Assembly (NCBI GenBank): GCA_000328365.1
Contig: KB310235.1
Span: 77,636 to 141,635, forward strand
Length of the DNA stretch: 64,000 bases
Direction: 5' to 3'
From: Capitella teleta
Lineage: Eukaryota; Annelida; Polychaeta; Capitellidae
In this document: one piece after another, positions 13,901 through 27,062 of the stretch
Numbering within the stretch: position 1 is the stretch's first letter
Layout: each line of letters begins with the position of its first letter
Notes under the pieces: model-generated
Databases searched by the model: none
What the model saw: the letters and a program-made list of their open reading frames with translations, nothing else
Told to the model about the DNA's origin: nothing
Position numbers and translations under genes: made by a program

Positions 13901-15488
13901 TCAAAGGATGTTTAACATGACTGTCAACATTCGCTGAGCACATAGAGACAACTAAAGCGTAAAGATTCAAAAGGATCAATAATTTAAAAATCGTAAGCTA
14001 AATTATTGACAGAGATTACGGATGAGAAAAGGTTACAGACAGGCCTGTTGGCACAGAATACTCCAGCATCTCTCATTTGGGTAAATATCGAATCCTGATC
14101 TGATGGACACTTTCAAACTGAGGTTTATCATTATGGTGAAGGAGGAGGGGGGTACTTGACCAATCAATGTCAGTCCTGCTGAGCACGCAGGGTTCGAGAG
14201 AGGAATTCCCAGTCAATTAGGGAAGGGGAGCGGCACTTGGTTGCGCCAAACACCCCACTTACTCAACCAATCTTTCGTCTGCACACACGTCGGTCAATAC
14301 GCGACGCAATCTCGGTGGTTTCCGTGACAAACAAAGCGTCTCTTGCGTCTGCGAATAACGATCAGTTCCGTCGACGAAGGAATTCAATAGTTGAACAACA
14401 ACAAAAGAGTTAATCTTTCAAATTGATTATGATATATTAGGCCAATATGTGTTGTTACATTAATGCGATTTGGAAGGGCAATCAGTGTCTTAGTGCATTG
14501 TGTATCGAAGACATAAAATACATACACTGTAGACAAATACAGCTTTCAATGCAGGTCCTTCGACGTCTGCCAGTATGCACACCACTCATGGTTATCACTA
14601 TACTATGTAAAATCCATATAATATATATTCATATTCACAGTAAATCTCATCACAATAACACTAGGTTAATTCTGGAGAAAAACTTGAAATAGAAGCATAC
14701 AATGCATTGGCAATATATGGCTGCACCAATTGCATTCGTCGCCACCATACAGAGCAGTGGAGATGGAGGAAAGATGCTGATAAGTATGCGTTGCATAGCA
14801 TGCACCAAACCTATCACTTATATAGTTGCGACCCATAATAGCAAAGGGGTTACGGCTATTGGCCAGGAAAATTGTCTCCAATGATGAATAGACTAAAGCA
14901 TGGTGTTAAATGATTAACTTTAACAGTTCAAGGTTCCTTGTTAAACACAAAAGGCATCGACTCTAATAATCTCAGTCAGCATTTATTACATGTATGAGGT
15001 ATTCCTTTAAAAAAAACTGCCTTTTTCTGATATCTGACCCCTCGCGCCAAAACCCGCACTAAGTTGCATTGTCACGTTTTCAGGCTTTAATGCCTCCTAG
15101 TAGCTGATACAAATCCATTCGGTTTGATGCAAGAATTATCTAAATCTGAGCAGTAGTTCAAAAGTTATAGCCTGTTTACGGGTCAACCCCACACGTAATC
15201 GAAGATGAGAAATTCGGGTTATAATCCTTGATCTGGACGAAAAAAAAAAGAACCAAATTGCGGGCAAAACGAGAGAGTGATTTTAATAATATTCAACATC
15301 CCTAGTTAACGTTTTGGCGTTATAGCAGCATAAGAGTGGTAGCTTATGGATAGAAAACACATTGTGAACACGGTAGGGGTTTGTCCAAAAGGACAATATT
15401 ACGTATTTCTAATGTGATTAGTGTGAGCTCCACAAACTTCTTACGTCCATAGATTTCATTTCAAAATATGTATAACTGCATGTAAAAT
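10941..15488. other. Gene-free stretch with simple repeats
   Basis: Contains a T-rich run (about 12,118-12,144), an A-run (12,184-12,206) and a GA repeat (13,112-13,137). No exon with a recognisable product was found. Confidence 0.6.
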
Positions 15489-15500
15489 CCATAATACGGA

Positions 15501-15841
15501 GTGAGTGATGGGGTTTTATGGCTCCACCCAATCCGATCGGATGATACGGGCGCCAGAACAGAAGGCCCGGGACCGGGGTTTCCCCCTACTCTTATCGATA
15601 ATCCCAAGGGTTCTTTATCCTGCGTACCACCATAGACAGTAGTACACAGCGCCCGGCCTTGTTACGCAGTTGGGCAGCACTGCAGAGTCACCGATGAATT
15701 ACAATTATAATGAATTACAATTATAATTCACAATCATAACGCCCGTGGCCTGATCGGGTCTCAAACCTGGGACCTCGACCCCCATGGTCAGCATTGGATT
15801 GTAGTTAGCGGTTTAACCCACTGAGCTATCTGGTGCCCCTC
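15501..15841 (-). mobile_element. SINE family 1, near-complete copy
   Basis: Read on the minus strand it begins with a tRNA-like head: A box around tagctcagtgggttaaa and B box aggtttgagaccc. A body follows with ttgtgaattataattgtaat motifs and a conserved core, and it ends in a short (ACTC)n tail. A 12-nt target-site duplication, ccataatacgga, flanks it at 15,489-15,500 and 15,842-15,853. It matches the 62,201-62,546 copy along its whole length, so the family boundaries are clear. Confidence 0.93.
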
Positions 15842-16111
15842 CCATAATACGGATCTCAATTGCACCTTAGACTGGAAAGTGATTGCTAAAATGTGTGGCT
15901 TTAGGCTCGATTTTGAGTAGTTTAAAAAAATATATCTCAGATAGTTTCCTATCATTCCTTGGGTGTGAAATCCAATATATGGGGCACAATGAGCACGTAA
16001 GATAGCAATTCAATGGAAGTCTGTCACCAATCAAGATTTTACTATATACACCATGATCTTCCATCCCATGATTATACGTCAAGTAAATTAACCTGTAAAT
16101 AATTCCTGGTA

Positions 16112-16840
16112 ATGTCTTACACATATCATTATGGTTCAATAAGTACAATGCCCATTGAAGGGAAATATGTTCACAATCAAATTTGGGAGTTACTGGTGCG
16201 CTCAGCTCAGAAGAAACTGATATCCAAGTTGATTGCAGAAAGAGCGACAATGCTTGATGATCCATTCAACCTCGCTCTGGGGATCGCTTGCGAAGCAAGA
16301 TGCCCTGCCGCCCGATACATCAGCACATTAGACTCGTTCGACCAGGAGGACGACGCCGCCGCCCTGCTGACCAGAGTACGCCAGAGCACCCGGACCAAGT
16401 TCAGGACCTACGCGGAGTGCATGAACCCTGATCTTACAGTACATGATATGTACACAAGCACTGACACCATCAAAATCTACAGAATTACAGCCACCCGAGT
16501 GCAACTGTCGTCACATAACCTAGCAGTCAAACGTGGTCATTGGAGCCGCCAGCCCCGCGAAGAACGCCTGTGCGAGTGCGGAGCCATCCAGGATGAACAG
16601 CACATGGCTGCGTACTGCCCCAGGCACTCGCCACATTCGCGCAAGCCGCCAGCAGACAGACTTTACTCTCCCGGCCTTGTTCGGCGAAGTCCCTGCGCCG
16701 CAGATGGTCCATCTCATCCATGAACTCTTCCCAAAGAACACTCAATTTTTGAAATCTCAGCCTATGAACTTTCAATTTTGCACTTTGCACTTATTATACT
16801 GTTGTTCCAGCGAAAAAAAAACTATCTATCTATCTAATTG
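16112..16840 (+). mobile_element. 5'-truncated LINE, reverse transcriptase C-terminal end
   Basis: An open frame of about 200 codons (to 16,723) encodes the region after the reverse transcriptase core of a non-LTR retrotransposon. The key feature is the C-terminal knuckle: RVQLSSHNLAVKRGHW, then PREERLCECG, then a His and Cys (IQDEQHMAAYC). This Cys/His pattern is common at the end of LINE ORF2 proteins of the CR1/L2/Jockey kind. The catalytic RT motifs are absent, so the copy is 5'-truncated. A short 3' untranslated stretch ends in aaaaaaaaactatctatctatc, a typical LINE tail. A minus-strand SINE lies just upstream. Confidence 0.85.
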
Positions 16841-18086
16841 ATTTTGGAATGGTTTGGGTCAATTGACAGTGGCTAGCTTGTCTAGAGGTGATAGTGACCG
16901 TGATACACCAGCTATCTGCACAGCATTATAAACACTGTAACATAACATACAAGATAACTTACAGGACCAGCATCTGACCAATAGGAAGGTCTTTGATGCA
17001 AGCTCTAAATCATGAGAGTGCATGAAGTATCAATAAGCATGAAATATCAATTTGGCTATATTTTTATTATCTTTGAACTTTACCACTTATCGTTACTATG
17101 ACTTACGGCACTATGCATGCATCCGCTCAGCATTACTTGTACAATGCAATCCAGTATTATGTGCGCATAAGTCACTATAACAGTACATTCTTAATTAGAG
17201 TATGGTCTCATTATATCATACTTGGTCTGTAATCCAAAGTTATACCTTTTTCTAATTTGTCTCTAATAATTTTTGCAAAGGTGGATTTCTTTTATGATTT
17301 ATAAATTAATATTGTTATACTTAGTACAATTGATAGGTCAAATGACATGGCCATAATTATGAACAACGAATTGGCCAGTGTTGATGGTTGATCTGGTGTT
17401 CTATATGGGTTTCCTCAACGCATCGTCACATGTATGAAAAAAACTCCATAATTGTAATTCGTGTTGTGTTTGCTAGTTCTCATTCTGGTTATGTTCTTTT
17501 GCTAGTTGTGCTCATCACAGGATCTCTTCATTGCTGGCTATTGCTGTTTGTGGAAGGCAACAATAAGTAACTCAATAAGGGCGTGATTTTCTCTTGTGAA
17601 ACCACATCTCTGTGTTTTCGAGGCTCAATAGTTCTGCTGCAGGGCTTTCTCGTATGTTATCCACGAACCCCTGCCATATTTCACATTGGATTTAGCTTCG
17701 CATGGAAATCCTGAAAAATGTGGGAGCAGATTAGAAGGATCGAAAGGGAATAAAACCCCTTGTTGTCTTTACATGGGACAGACGGAAACAGGACGGAAAG
17801 AACAAGGGATGGCTACCATCCGAAGAGGGTTGCCTGCTGTCTCATCTGTTATCTAACATCTTTGCAGAAACAGTGAAGAAGTAAAGATGGACACTGGATC
17901 CAAGTTGGGAGATTGTCAAAAGATCAGGCGATGACAGCGAACACGACGAAATGGCTTCAAAACATAATGACGAAGCTAAACGAGCTGGTGGAGAGATACG
18001 AAGAGGGATCAACAAAACCATGACAAACGTCATGAAGATTGCGGGAAAGGTGAACACGAGCAGTTGCAGATAAGAATCGATGACCA

Positions 18087-18176
18087 AGGCAAGAACTAGC
18101 TCCGCAGGGGTAGCGGAGCAGTTCCTGGTGTATTACAGACTACGCTATGGTTTGGGGAGCTAGGCAAGAACTAGCT
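18087..18176. repeat. 60-nt insertion between 15-nt direct repeats
   Basis: The perfect 15-mer aggcaagaactagct occurs at 18,087-18,101 and 18,162-18,176 and brackets 60 nt. The junction and insert contain a perfect 7-bp stem (gctccgc, loop, gcggagc). The layout looks like a small RNA or short retroposed piece with a target-site duplication, but the insert has no A-tail and I do not recognise it. Confidence 0.55.
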
Positions 18177-18949
18177 GACATACTACAGCGAGACTCACGG
18201 GTCCATGGACCTCACCCGATTTATCTGTGCTTGGCAAAAATTAGCCTTTACTGTAGTTTACTAGCCTAACTAGGACGTCCTACAGAACAAACACCTCGAC
18301 CTCGGAAACCTGCAAACAGCTAGAAGATGGACAGAACGAAAAATAAGTGACCATAAGAATCGACACGGCCAATGACTTAGCGCATAGTATTAGCAGATTA
18401 GTGGTTTTAATCTAAAGACATCAATATTCAATTTCAACATTTTAATTTTTACATTCAACATTTACATTCAATTTGATTGAATTGATTGAAATTGAAATTG
18501 AAGAACACATTGCTGAATCAGAAGAAATAGAAATAATCATACTGACCACTTAAACAAATTAAATGTTTGGGGTGGTGCTTAGCAAGTCGGTCACTCAGAG
18601 GGGCGGATCTGCGTTCAGCCAACTCTTTACCCCTCGCAGCTGTCAAACATTGCATTTACTGATTCTGTGTTAGAAGCAAAAGCCTTCTGCTCACAAATCA
18701 ACTTCCGGTGAAATTCATAACATTGACTTAGGAGAATAGACTAGCTGGGAGAAAAACGAACATTTCCCAAATGGCGGTCATCTTGGAATGCTCCACATAG
18801 ACATGACCGCGTGCATACGCTATGGGTAGATATGTAAACCTATCCAAAAATTATATACGTCATTAAAAACATAACGCATAAAGTACGTTGTGGTTTGCTA
18901 ACATCATAAGTGCCCAGTCCTGCAGTTTGTTAGGACATACCCATCCGTA

Positions 18950-19290
18950 TTCGCAAGTACAAGATGGCGGGGTTTCGCAAAGCCTCTTGATTTTTTAGAA
19001 CTTCGGGAGGTTACTTTGCCTCCCACTGCCCCCCCCCCGGTATTGCACAACCCATCGGGAAGGACCGAGCCCATTTCGGGTCAGTGAAGCGGATCGAGCG
19101 GAGACAGAGTGGTGACGTTAGGAAGATCGGATCACGAATACCCACGTGGTCCGGACCTTGTGGACCCAGCTGAGGGACCTTCTGGAGAAGGCTGGACTTC
19201 CTTGACGCCACATCGCTACGTTTCCAATCTGAAGACAAGTCCTGATACAAAAGGACTATAATATTGTGAATTGAACTGAACTGAAATGCA
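18950..19290 (+). mobile_element. Possible degenerate LINE 3' end
   Basis: About 60 codons of G/P-rich open sequence are followed by an untranslated stretch ending in ttgaactgaactgaa, a repetitive tail like those of LINE 3' ends. No RT motif is visible, so the assignment rests on the tail alone. Confidence 0.25.
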
Positions 19291-19932
19291 CCATTTCATC
19301 ACTCTGAATGATTGACCGAAACGGATTTACTTAGCTCTGATTTTACCAATAATTGATAGTGACTGCTACGCTATTTGGCCAAAGAAGTAGAGTTGCTAAC
19401 CAACCCAGAAATGATAAGACACCATCGAAATCATAACGCATAAAACGATTGCGTTGTGATTTGCTTCTTCAAATGCAAATGTCTCGGCTTGAAGTCGTAT
19501 ATCGCACAAGGCGTCTGTAGGTGTGAGTAGCATAACAATAATAGGAGTCCAATAATCCTTACGAAATGAACTGGCCTGATCAGGCAGGCCCGACCAAAGA
19601 AACAAGGGTTTGTTTGCCAATCTGCGTATAGTGGTGGAACCATTGGTAATTCTGCAGCCCAAAACAAAATTCGATTTCACTGAGAAAGAAGGAAAGAAAA
19701 GATACACCGCATAATAAATAGGCACTACACATGCCAAACGAATATGCGCATACGGGTTGCGCCAAATACAGCGCCGATGTGATTACTAAATGCTTACGAT
19801 AGTGCCAGGCAGTGGAGAAATGGGAGCCCACGGAACGAAGACCGTATAAATCATAACGTCATCTCATTTTCTTGTGATCGCAATGCAATTTCAACAACTT
19901 TCCTTATCGTGAACGCAACTTGCAAATCATCT

Positions 19933-19965
19933 ACATGAACCGGCATTTGAAATGCTGGTTCATGT
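19933..19965. repeat. 33-nt near-perfect palindrome
   Basis: Two 16-nt arms (left acatgaaccggcattt) around a single central base, with one G/T mismatch. The loop is too small for a microRNA precursor. It could form a cruciform or be the scar of a transposon. Confidence 0.8.
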
Positions 19966-22900
19966 AAGTGTACAATGCACACATGCTGCAATATACAGTT
20001 ATCAAACATTGCTAAGAGTCCTATAGAATTATAGAAGATTAGCTGGAAGCCGAGGGGCCCATTTCATCATGTCCGACGCGCGCTGCCTGACCAATGGCAC
20101 TCATTTCCATTATCACCAAAAACACAGATAACATTAAATTGATATACAATCGGGCTACTAGTATACTTGGTTGGTATTCTTCGCTAATTCTAGCATTTCT
20201 TGTGTGAATTCGTTACGGGAAGCCGGCAAACCTCATCGTGTTCTATTTGAATATATACATTCATATAGCACACTATCAAATTTAATGATATAAATTAAAT
20301 TGTTTTTCATAAAATTGAGACAAATTCATTCAGTCGATCAACTCTGTGTGTACCCCTCCAAGATGTGTATAGCACAGTTAAATACAACCGTCTTGTGAAT
20401 GATCGAGGGATACCTATAAACATATTTCTTTTCTCTTTCACCTAACAATGATACAATAACAGTGAGTTTTGCAAAAGTTCTGTTTGTGATGTAAATGTCT
20501 TGGCTTCTTGGTTGCATCGGATCCTCAGGCCAAACATCCGTCATTCGGCCTTTTGATTTGAGGCGTATGACTCAGCAGCAACACGATTCAACTTACGAAC
20601 CCATTATTTAAGCTGCTGTCTACTTCAAATTGTACTTGATTATCCTCATTCACGAACGATTCTCTGGTATGTACTTCAAATTGTGAAGTGATGGCCCCTC
20701 GATCGTATCACGAATCGGAGCTGTATTGTGCGAATTCAATTCCTCGGGTATTCTGCTCAAGTTTGAAATAAGAGAGGGTGCTGTGCATGGGCTACTGCTT
20801 AAGGAAATTAAAGGTCACCGGGGCTCTATCATCATAGGGGACATGCAGCCTCGGTTCCGGGATTCTCATGTAAATGTATTCATTATATATATATATATAT
20901 ATATAGCTGGCTTGCTCTCAGCTCATTTCACAGTTATGTAGGCAGTGAGTAAAATTAACCTTTGACCTTACCTGCATCTATTAACCTATTTAAAAAAAAA
21001 ACCTATTCGTATGAATTTATCAACAAACATGCATTCGTCTGCCTTTTTGTAACCATACATATGCTTCATAAAATGGCAACTTTGTCATCCTAAACTTACT
21101 GCCTCGGGAATTGAGCTATTTTTTCGTTCATGCACACACTAATACTACCTGCAAATTTGATACCTAAACCCTTTAAGTTTCAAGCGCAGTAAATATAATT
21201 TTGGGGTTAGTCACCAATTGGCAGGACGAACCCAAAAGTTCATTGAATGCAGTGCATATCCTGTTGTGCAAATCATTCAATTGATTCGGTTCATATAAGA
21301 GAGACAGGAAAAAAAGAAGATCTGTGGTATATACTATACATGTATAGTAGTATACACCCGCGGGGTGAGTCTTTAACCCCTTCACGATGCACTGAATATT
21401 GAGAGCGGCAAAACATGTTTTCAATCCTCGCTTAAAAGTCACTCGATGCACCGGGCGTAAAGCGAAGTGAGTATTATTTTATGAACTGATAAACACACGA
21501 ATGGCAAATCACTTAGGAGAAGTCGACAATTTATTACTCGGCTTCTGAAAGCTGCACTGTATTTGCAAGTTGCTTAAAATGTCTTCTTCATTGTATGTCT
21601 ACAGGTGTACTGTTACAGTATAATTAGAATGCATGCCATTACTTCACGCCATTCTGCGTTATGTTGGTGTATATACAACTGTATACTTGTAGTGCTTTCA
21701 TGCAATGTATTTTAGGCAGCGGTGTGTTTATGTTATAAGGGGTCAACCAGTGCTCTTATATGGGATAAGTAATATTTTTTATACAGGTTATTGACATATC
21801 GCCAGGCACCTTATCGTAAAGCTCTTCACAAATACCTCTGCATTGTAGCATCGCATTCATTAGATCTTGCATGATATAAATGACTATTATAGGCCAAACG
21901 CAAGGGTGTAATTCTGGTGAAACGCTGTTATGCAATCATTGAGTATTCTTGAAAGAAGAACGTGAACATCTCAAAAGGATATTCTGTGATTACGATTCAA
22001 ATGGCTTCTGCTTTAAGCCAGCACATCGTTGCAGGTTATCTCCATGAATAGAAGCTGAAGAGGGAAAAAAAACGAGTGCTGCGCTGGAGACGACGGTCTA
22101 CGTCGATCGATGCGGCTGCAGCACAATTCTCATGTTGCGAGCAGCGTTGTGTGAATTCGTTGCAGTCGCAACTCGCCGGCTCGCGTACAACACGTGCTTC
22201 AACCGCGCGAACATGCAATCGACGCTGAATGTGAGATATCCGTGGATTAACATTGTGAATCAGTTAGCATGAAACCATGCGAGGATTAAAATCGCATTTC
22301 ACAGGTGAGATAATTAATCTTGTACTTATTCAAACACCGTTATCAGCAAATACGATTAATTACCGCAATTCATGTCAGCGCTGGTTTCCCTGAATCAATC
22401 TTATAATCATTTAACATTCCTGTCAGTAGTTCGGGTTTCCCTTCAGTGGCGGGCATCGATCTTGCTTGGCGACGTGCCAGACGTCTCGTCCCCTCGGCTG
22501 CCGGGAACCCTTCCCCGGATGCAACCATTTCAGCCCTCTAAACGCCAGCTTACGGCTGCTTATGCCACCGCATGAGCCACAGCACACTCCGCAGATTGCA
22601 TCCCCACCCCACCCCCTCATTTCTTAATAATACATGAAATCCGAAAATACTAAGTTCTAATCATTGTATTGCACGCAGCGCCTAACGAGCATGTATGTTT
22701 GCTACACCTATGTGCACACCATTATACATGCGAATAATGTTTATAACTATACAGTGTATAAATGTATTTTATTAACCCAGCGTCTGCTGTACTCTGATAT
22801 ATTGCTATGAATAACAATATCACGTCGAACAGATGCCCTATTTGCACTTTCATTTTGATACCGTCAATTCCAAGAACCGACCTTATTAATGCGCTTGTAA

Positions 22901-25900
22901 TTTCAATGTAAATCAATATTAGCACTCGGGATTAAAACTATGCGATATATGTACTCTGTCAGCAGATCATTGGATGCTGATAAAATGCCAATCTATTTAT
23001 CTCTTTAATCCCATTAACGTGCTTGGGACTTCAGACAACCTGTGTCTGCATGCATACTATATGCGCGGATGTTGCCTGGCAAGTTTTGCCATTCTGTTCT
23101 GTCACTGCTGTAGGCTCTTTCATCGCTACCTGCATCTGGCTGAGCGCGATTTCATCTATATATAAAAATATGATCTCTTGAAAAAGAAAAAATGAAAAAA
23201 GAAAGAAGCCCATTCTATAAAGAGAAACTTTCTGTTCACAATTTCATGATTACATATTCACAATTCTTGTTCACTCAGTTCATTTATTTTGAACTTTTAT
23301 AAAAAAGTGGAAGAAAAAAAGTGAAAAAATTCCAAAATGTAGTTATAATCCTTATAACTTCTCCCGTACTCCACCCTCCACTACAATGGCTGAGAGAGAC
23401 GCTTCTCAAAAATGGAATTGTTATCGAATTCTAAACGCAAAACAAACAAGAGATGCGTTACTCCACGGCTGCCCTTGCTTCCATGTACACCAACGGAGAT
23501 TACCGTAGTCTCGATTTTGCTTTCAGAGGGCCGTCCGTTAACTGGCGAAGATGTCCACAAGACCTTGTTCGGACTGTTGGTCACCATGTTGTCCATTCTC
23601 GCTGCTTCCGTCGCAGACCACATGAGTGAGTACATTCATAGATTAACAGGTCAAGGGAGGTGAACGGATTGAAAGCACGGTGCATAAGATCATCTTAATC
23701 TTAGGCTTATCCCGGATCTCCCCCGGGATAAGAGGTAACCCCCTCCCCACCCCCCAAATAACCCCGCATGCAATAAGACAAACACTGCACTTCAGCGCGT
23801 CGACTTCTGTTGCTCGTCGCAATGAAAACCGGCAATGTTTTCATGTTTGTGCTATCTTGGCTAATTTAGGACGCGACTACAGAGAGGAGCTAGGAGAGCC
23901 CCGCGTACACAAACACTGAAAATCTACACGCTTTGTTTTACAATAACACGACCTCAGGCTGCACAGATACTCATGTAAACCTCTTGAACATATCTTCCTA
24001 TCTGTTCCCTCTCTGCGTGGCTGCTGTCGGCAATTACTTCGGATCATTCACCTTAAATTGACCTAAAGATTGCAATTCAAAGCAGACACAAAAATTGGGT
24101 CAAATTAATTACCCAACTGGTGATTAGTGTACTGTTCACATACATGCCACACCTGTCGATTACAAGCATTACATAATGTATTACATAACCACCTCCCGTC
24201 GCTCCTCTGTCAATCAAAATGCCCACGAATCTCTACTTTTCTGCCACCAGAGAGTTCAGATTTTCTTTCTGTTTAACTCACCAATATATCACTTTACATG
24301 TCAGTTATTGGGGACCACCTTTCAATTCTAAAAAGTTTATGTCGTGCATATTATAACCTCTTGGAAGTGGTTCAAATATTCAGGTAAATCGACGATTTGA
24401 TGATGCAACTGACTCATTCCCATACATGATGCAGGCGCTTCTTTTTTTCTCTTGTCTTTTTTTTGGTAACCTTCTTTGAGAGTCTGAATCGATTGGTGAT
24501 CGATTGTACTCGATGACCCCTTGAATCTGGGGCAATGTATCGATTGTGTGTGGCGTACATTCATCACTAGTGTTCTTCTCTCTGTGCCATGTCTCATTGT
24601 CTGTTTTGTCTCAGACGTCAGAAGAAATCTCCGCAAATCTCAAATCGTTTCTTTGATCCGCACAAAGGCGTCGCTCTGTTTAGTTATAAACTAATTATCA
24701 CATCAAAACCCATGTTTATGGGTTCAGGGAGTCAATGCTAATCTCTTTGTCAGTTCAATGCTTTTATTAACCTGCGTTTGATGTTCACCTGTTCGCACCT
24801 GTCCTCATAATTATAGGCTGCTTTGTTTATTCTGAATGTTGGACAAACCCAAGTATTGTGTGCTTAAATGATGTCTGTACGCCACAGAGTGACGACACCT
24901 GAGGAGATCTTCCCCGTAACAGATATGATTATGAGGCATCGGTGCATTACCCGTGCGGATGCAACTCTTCTCTCTTCGAGATTTCCGCCTTCAGTCAATA
25001 CATTCATTGAGAATCGGAGAACTTTGCAGCGCATTATGTATAACACCCGGGAGCAAGCCCGGCAGCCAATCAGAGTCGAAAATTGCAGTGAATTATAAGA
25101 GCGTTAAACCAACATAATATTAGAGGACGTGCAACCCGGGTTTTTCAATGGTCAAATATTTCACACCTAGCAGGTGTATATGAAGTCCATTTAGTACCAG
25201 CGCTGATTAGCGCTTTGTTCTTGTGTACCTGCACCCCACCAACACCCCCCCTCCCATGCAATCACCCCCTGTAATAAGAAGTATATTCTGCAGGGGCAAA
25301 TCCTCTAGAATGGAACTATAACTATTCCTGCATTCAATCTCAATTAAGCCAATTGAACGCCCGTATAAGGGCTCCACGTGTAATTCAAATTGGAGTGACC
25401 TTGACTCTTTGCGTCCGGGTTAATTCAGTTCTGTCATTATGTTAATTGACATAATTGTACGATTTATGGGCATACTGTATGTGTATGGTGCGAACACCTG
25501 AGTTACCTAATATGCGCGGAACCCCCCCCCCCTCCCCCTCCCCTCCCCAATTTGCACAATCCTCCTCCTCCTCATCCTCCTCCTCATCCTCCTCATCCCC
25601 TCTAACTATCCACTATACATTTCAAATCGGCGATCGAGATATCGAATGTTGATTGTTTAATCTGCGGTGGCGTGATGCAAGAACGATCAACATCTGTTGA
25701 ATTATTGACGACACCTCCGTGCGTAATTTCATTTACGTGTTTCATGAATAGATCGACGTCACGCTATGACCTCCCACTGACCTCTCAAAGTGACCTTTGA
25801 ACTTTACCTCGGATCACCGGTAGACTAACCACTGCACGTGCGTAAATCAATTTTCACTTGGGAAAACTGTCTGCACTAACTTTGAGGCTTGAGCTACTAG

Positions 25901-26453
25901 CGTCGTTTTCCATAATCAACATCTCTTCTCGCGGGTTTCGCTTGTATAAAACCATCTTTTACGATTGCAGTTGCTTCCAAAAGTGATCTAGATCGACTTT
26001 CCTTCTTCCGTTTAACTCATTCACTTTCAATTGGCTCATATATATAATCCAGGTATTGCCATAAAAAAAATGCTACTCACAAGCTCATAGTATCTCAATC
26101 AATGACATTGTGATAGAAGTATACTCAAGCAAGTGATACAGTACAATCCTCAACACTTATCGACACCCATCCTCGATCTATTTCCGCGCAACTCAACATG
26201 CCGCTTCAGTGGAATTTCAGAATCGATCTTGTTCCTTCTTTTCGGCTCAGATAAAATTGATAATTTTCCCACCTTCCATTCCTCTGAGGGAGTTGCTGTC
26301 GACTCCTAAACTTGACTGCATCAGAGACAATGTTTTATAAGAATGGAATTCAACACACCATGCGATGTTTATAGGTTACATGACAGTCAAGAAATCGAGA
26401 TGACTTATAAATAATGCAATGTATGTAATAATTCGCTCGGNCTGTGTGGGCGA

Positions 26454-26628
26454 NNNNNNNNNNNNNNNNNNNNNNNNNNNNNNNNNNNNNNNNNNNNNNN
26501 NNNNNNNNNNNNNNNNNNNNNNNNNNNNNNNNNNNNNNNNNNNNNNNNNNNNNNNNNNNNNNNNNNNNNNNNNNNNNNNNNNNNNNNNNNNNNNNNNNNN
26601 NNNNNNNNNNNNNNNNNNNNNNNNNNNN
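26454..26628. other. Assembly gap
   Basis: 175 undetermined bases, plus a single n at 26,441. Any feature crossing it is unknown. Confidence 1.
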
Positions 26629-26998
26629 TTGCTCATCATCGGGTCGAGTGGTCGATTTGTCAGAGGCAACGAGGCGTGATGTGTACGTGCCGCAGTCCGG
26701 CAGATCACGCGCATCCACTCCCAACCACTGACAGTTTAGCAAACACGATTGCACATATTTTGTGAATGAATGATGTAATATAACCTAGTTTTATGGTGTT
26801 GTTTTCACTTATTTGACAGTCGCATGTTTGTGTTGGCGGCATAGGGTTTATTTTTGTAATCTCATAAACAAATTCGCCACTTTGACAACACAAACTGACA
26901 CTCTTTCCTTCATCATTAGCTGCACGAGGAAAAAAAAACACACAAAAACTGTCGAGGTCATCCGTAGATCTAGAATAAACATGACACTGCGTGACTGC

Positions 26999-27062
26999 GA
27001 TCCGTGGAAATCATAATCCGCGGATTGAGATCCGTGAAATATCATAATCCGCGGATTGAGAT
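26999..27062. repeat. Two tandem copies of a palindrome-bearing unit
   Basis: A unit of about 31 nt occurs twice in a row. Each copy carries the perfect 12-nt palindrome aatccgcggatt, at 27,015-27,026 and 27,046-27,057, with gatccgtg shortly before each. The palindromes contain a SacII-type core (CCGCGG). Confidence 0.85.

Larger units (their letters stand above)
16841..26453. other. Gene-free stretch
   Basis: No coding exon could be supported. It holds the short duplicated insertion at 18,087-18,176, a possible LINE tail near 19,000-19,290, the palindrome at 19,933-19,965, a (TA)n run at 20,884-20,905 and C/T-rich low-complexity sequence near 25,525-25,600. A roughly 60-codon open stretch at about 17,905-18,073 (beginning WEIVKRSGDDSEHDE) was noted but not recognised. 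Confidence 0.55.
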
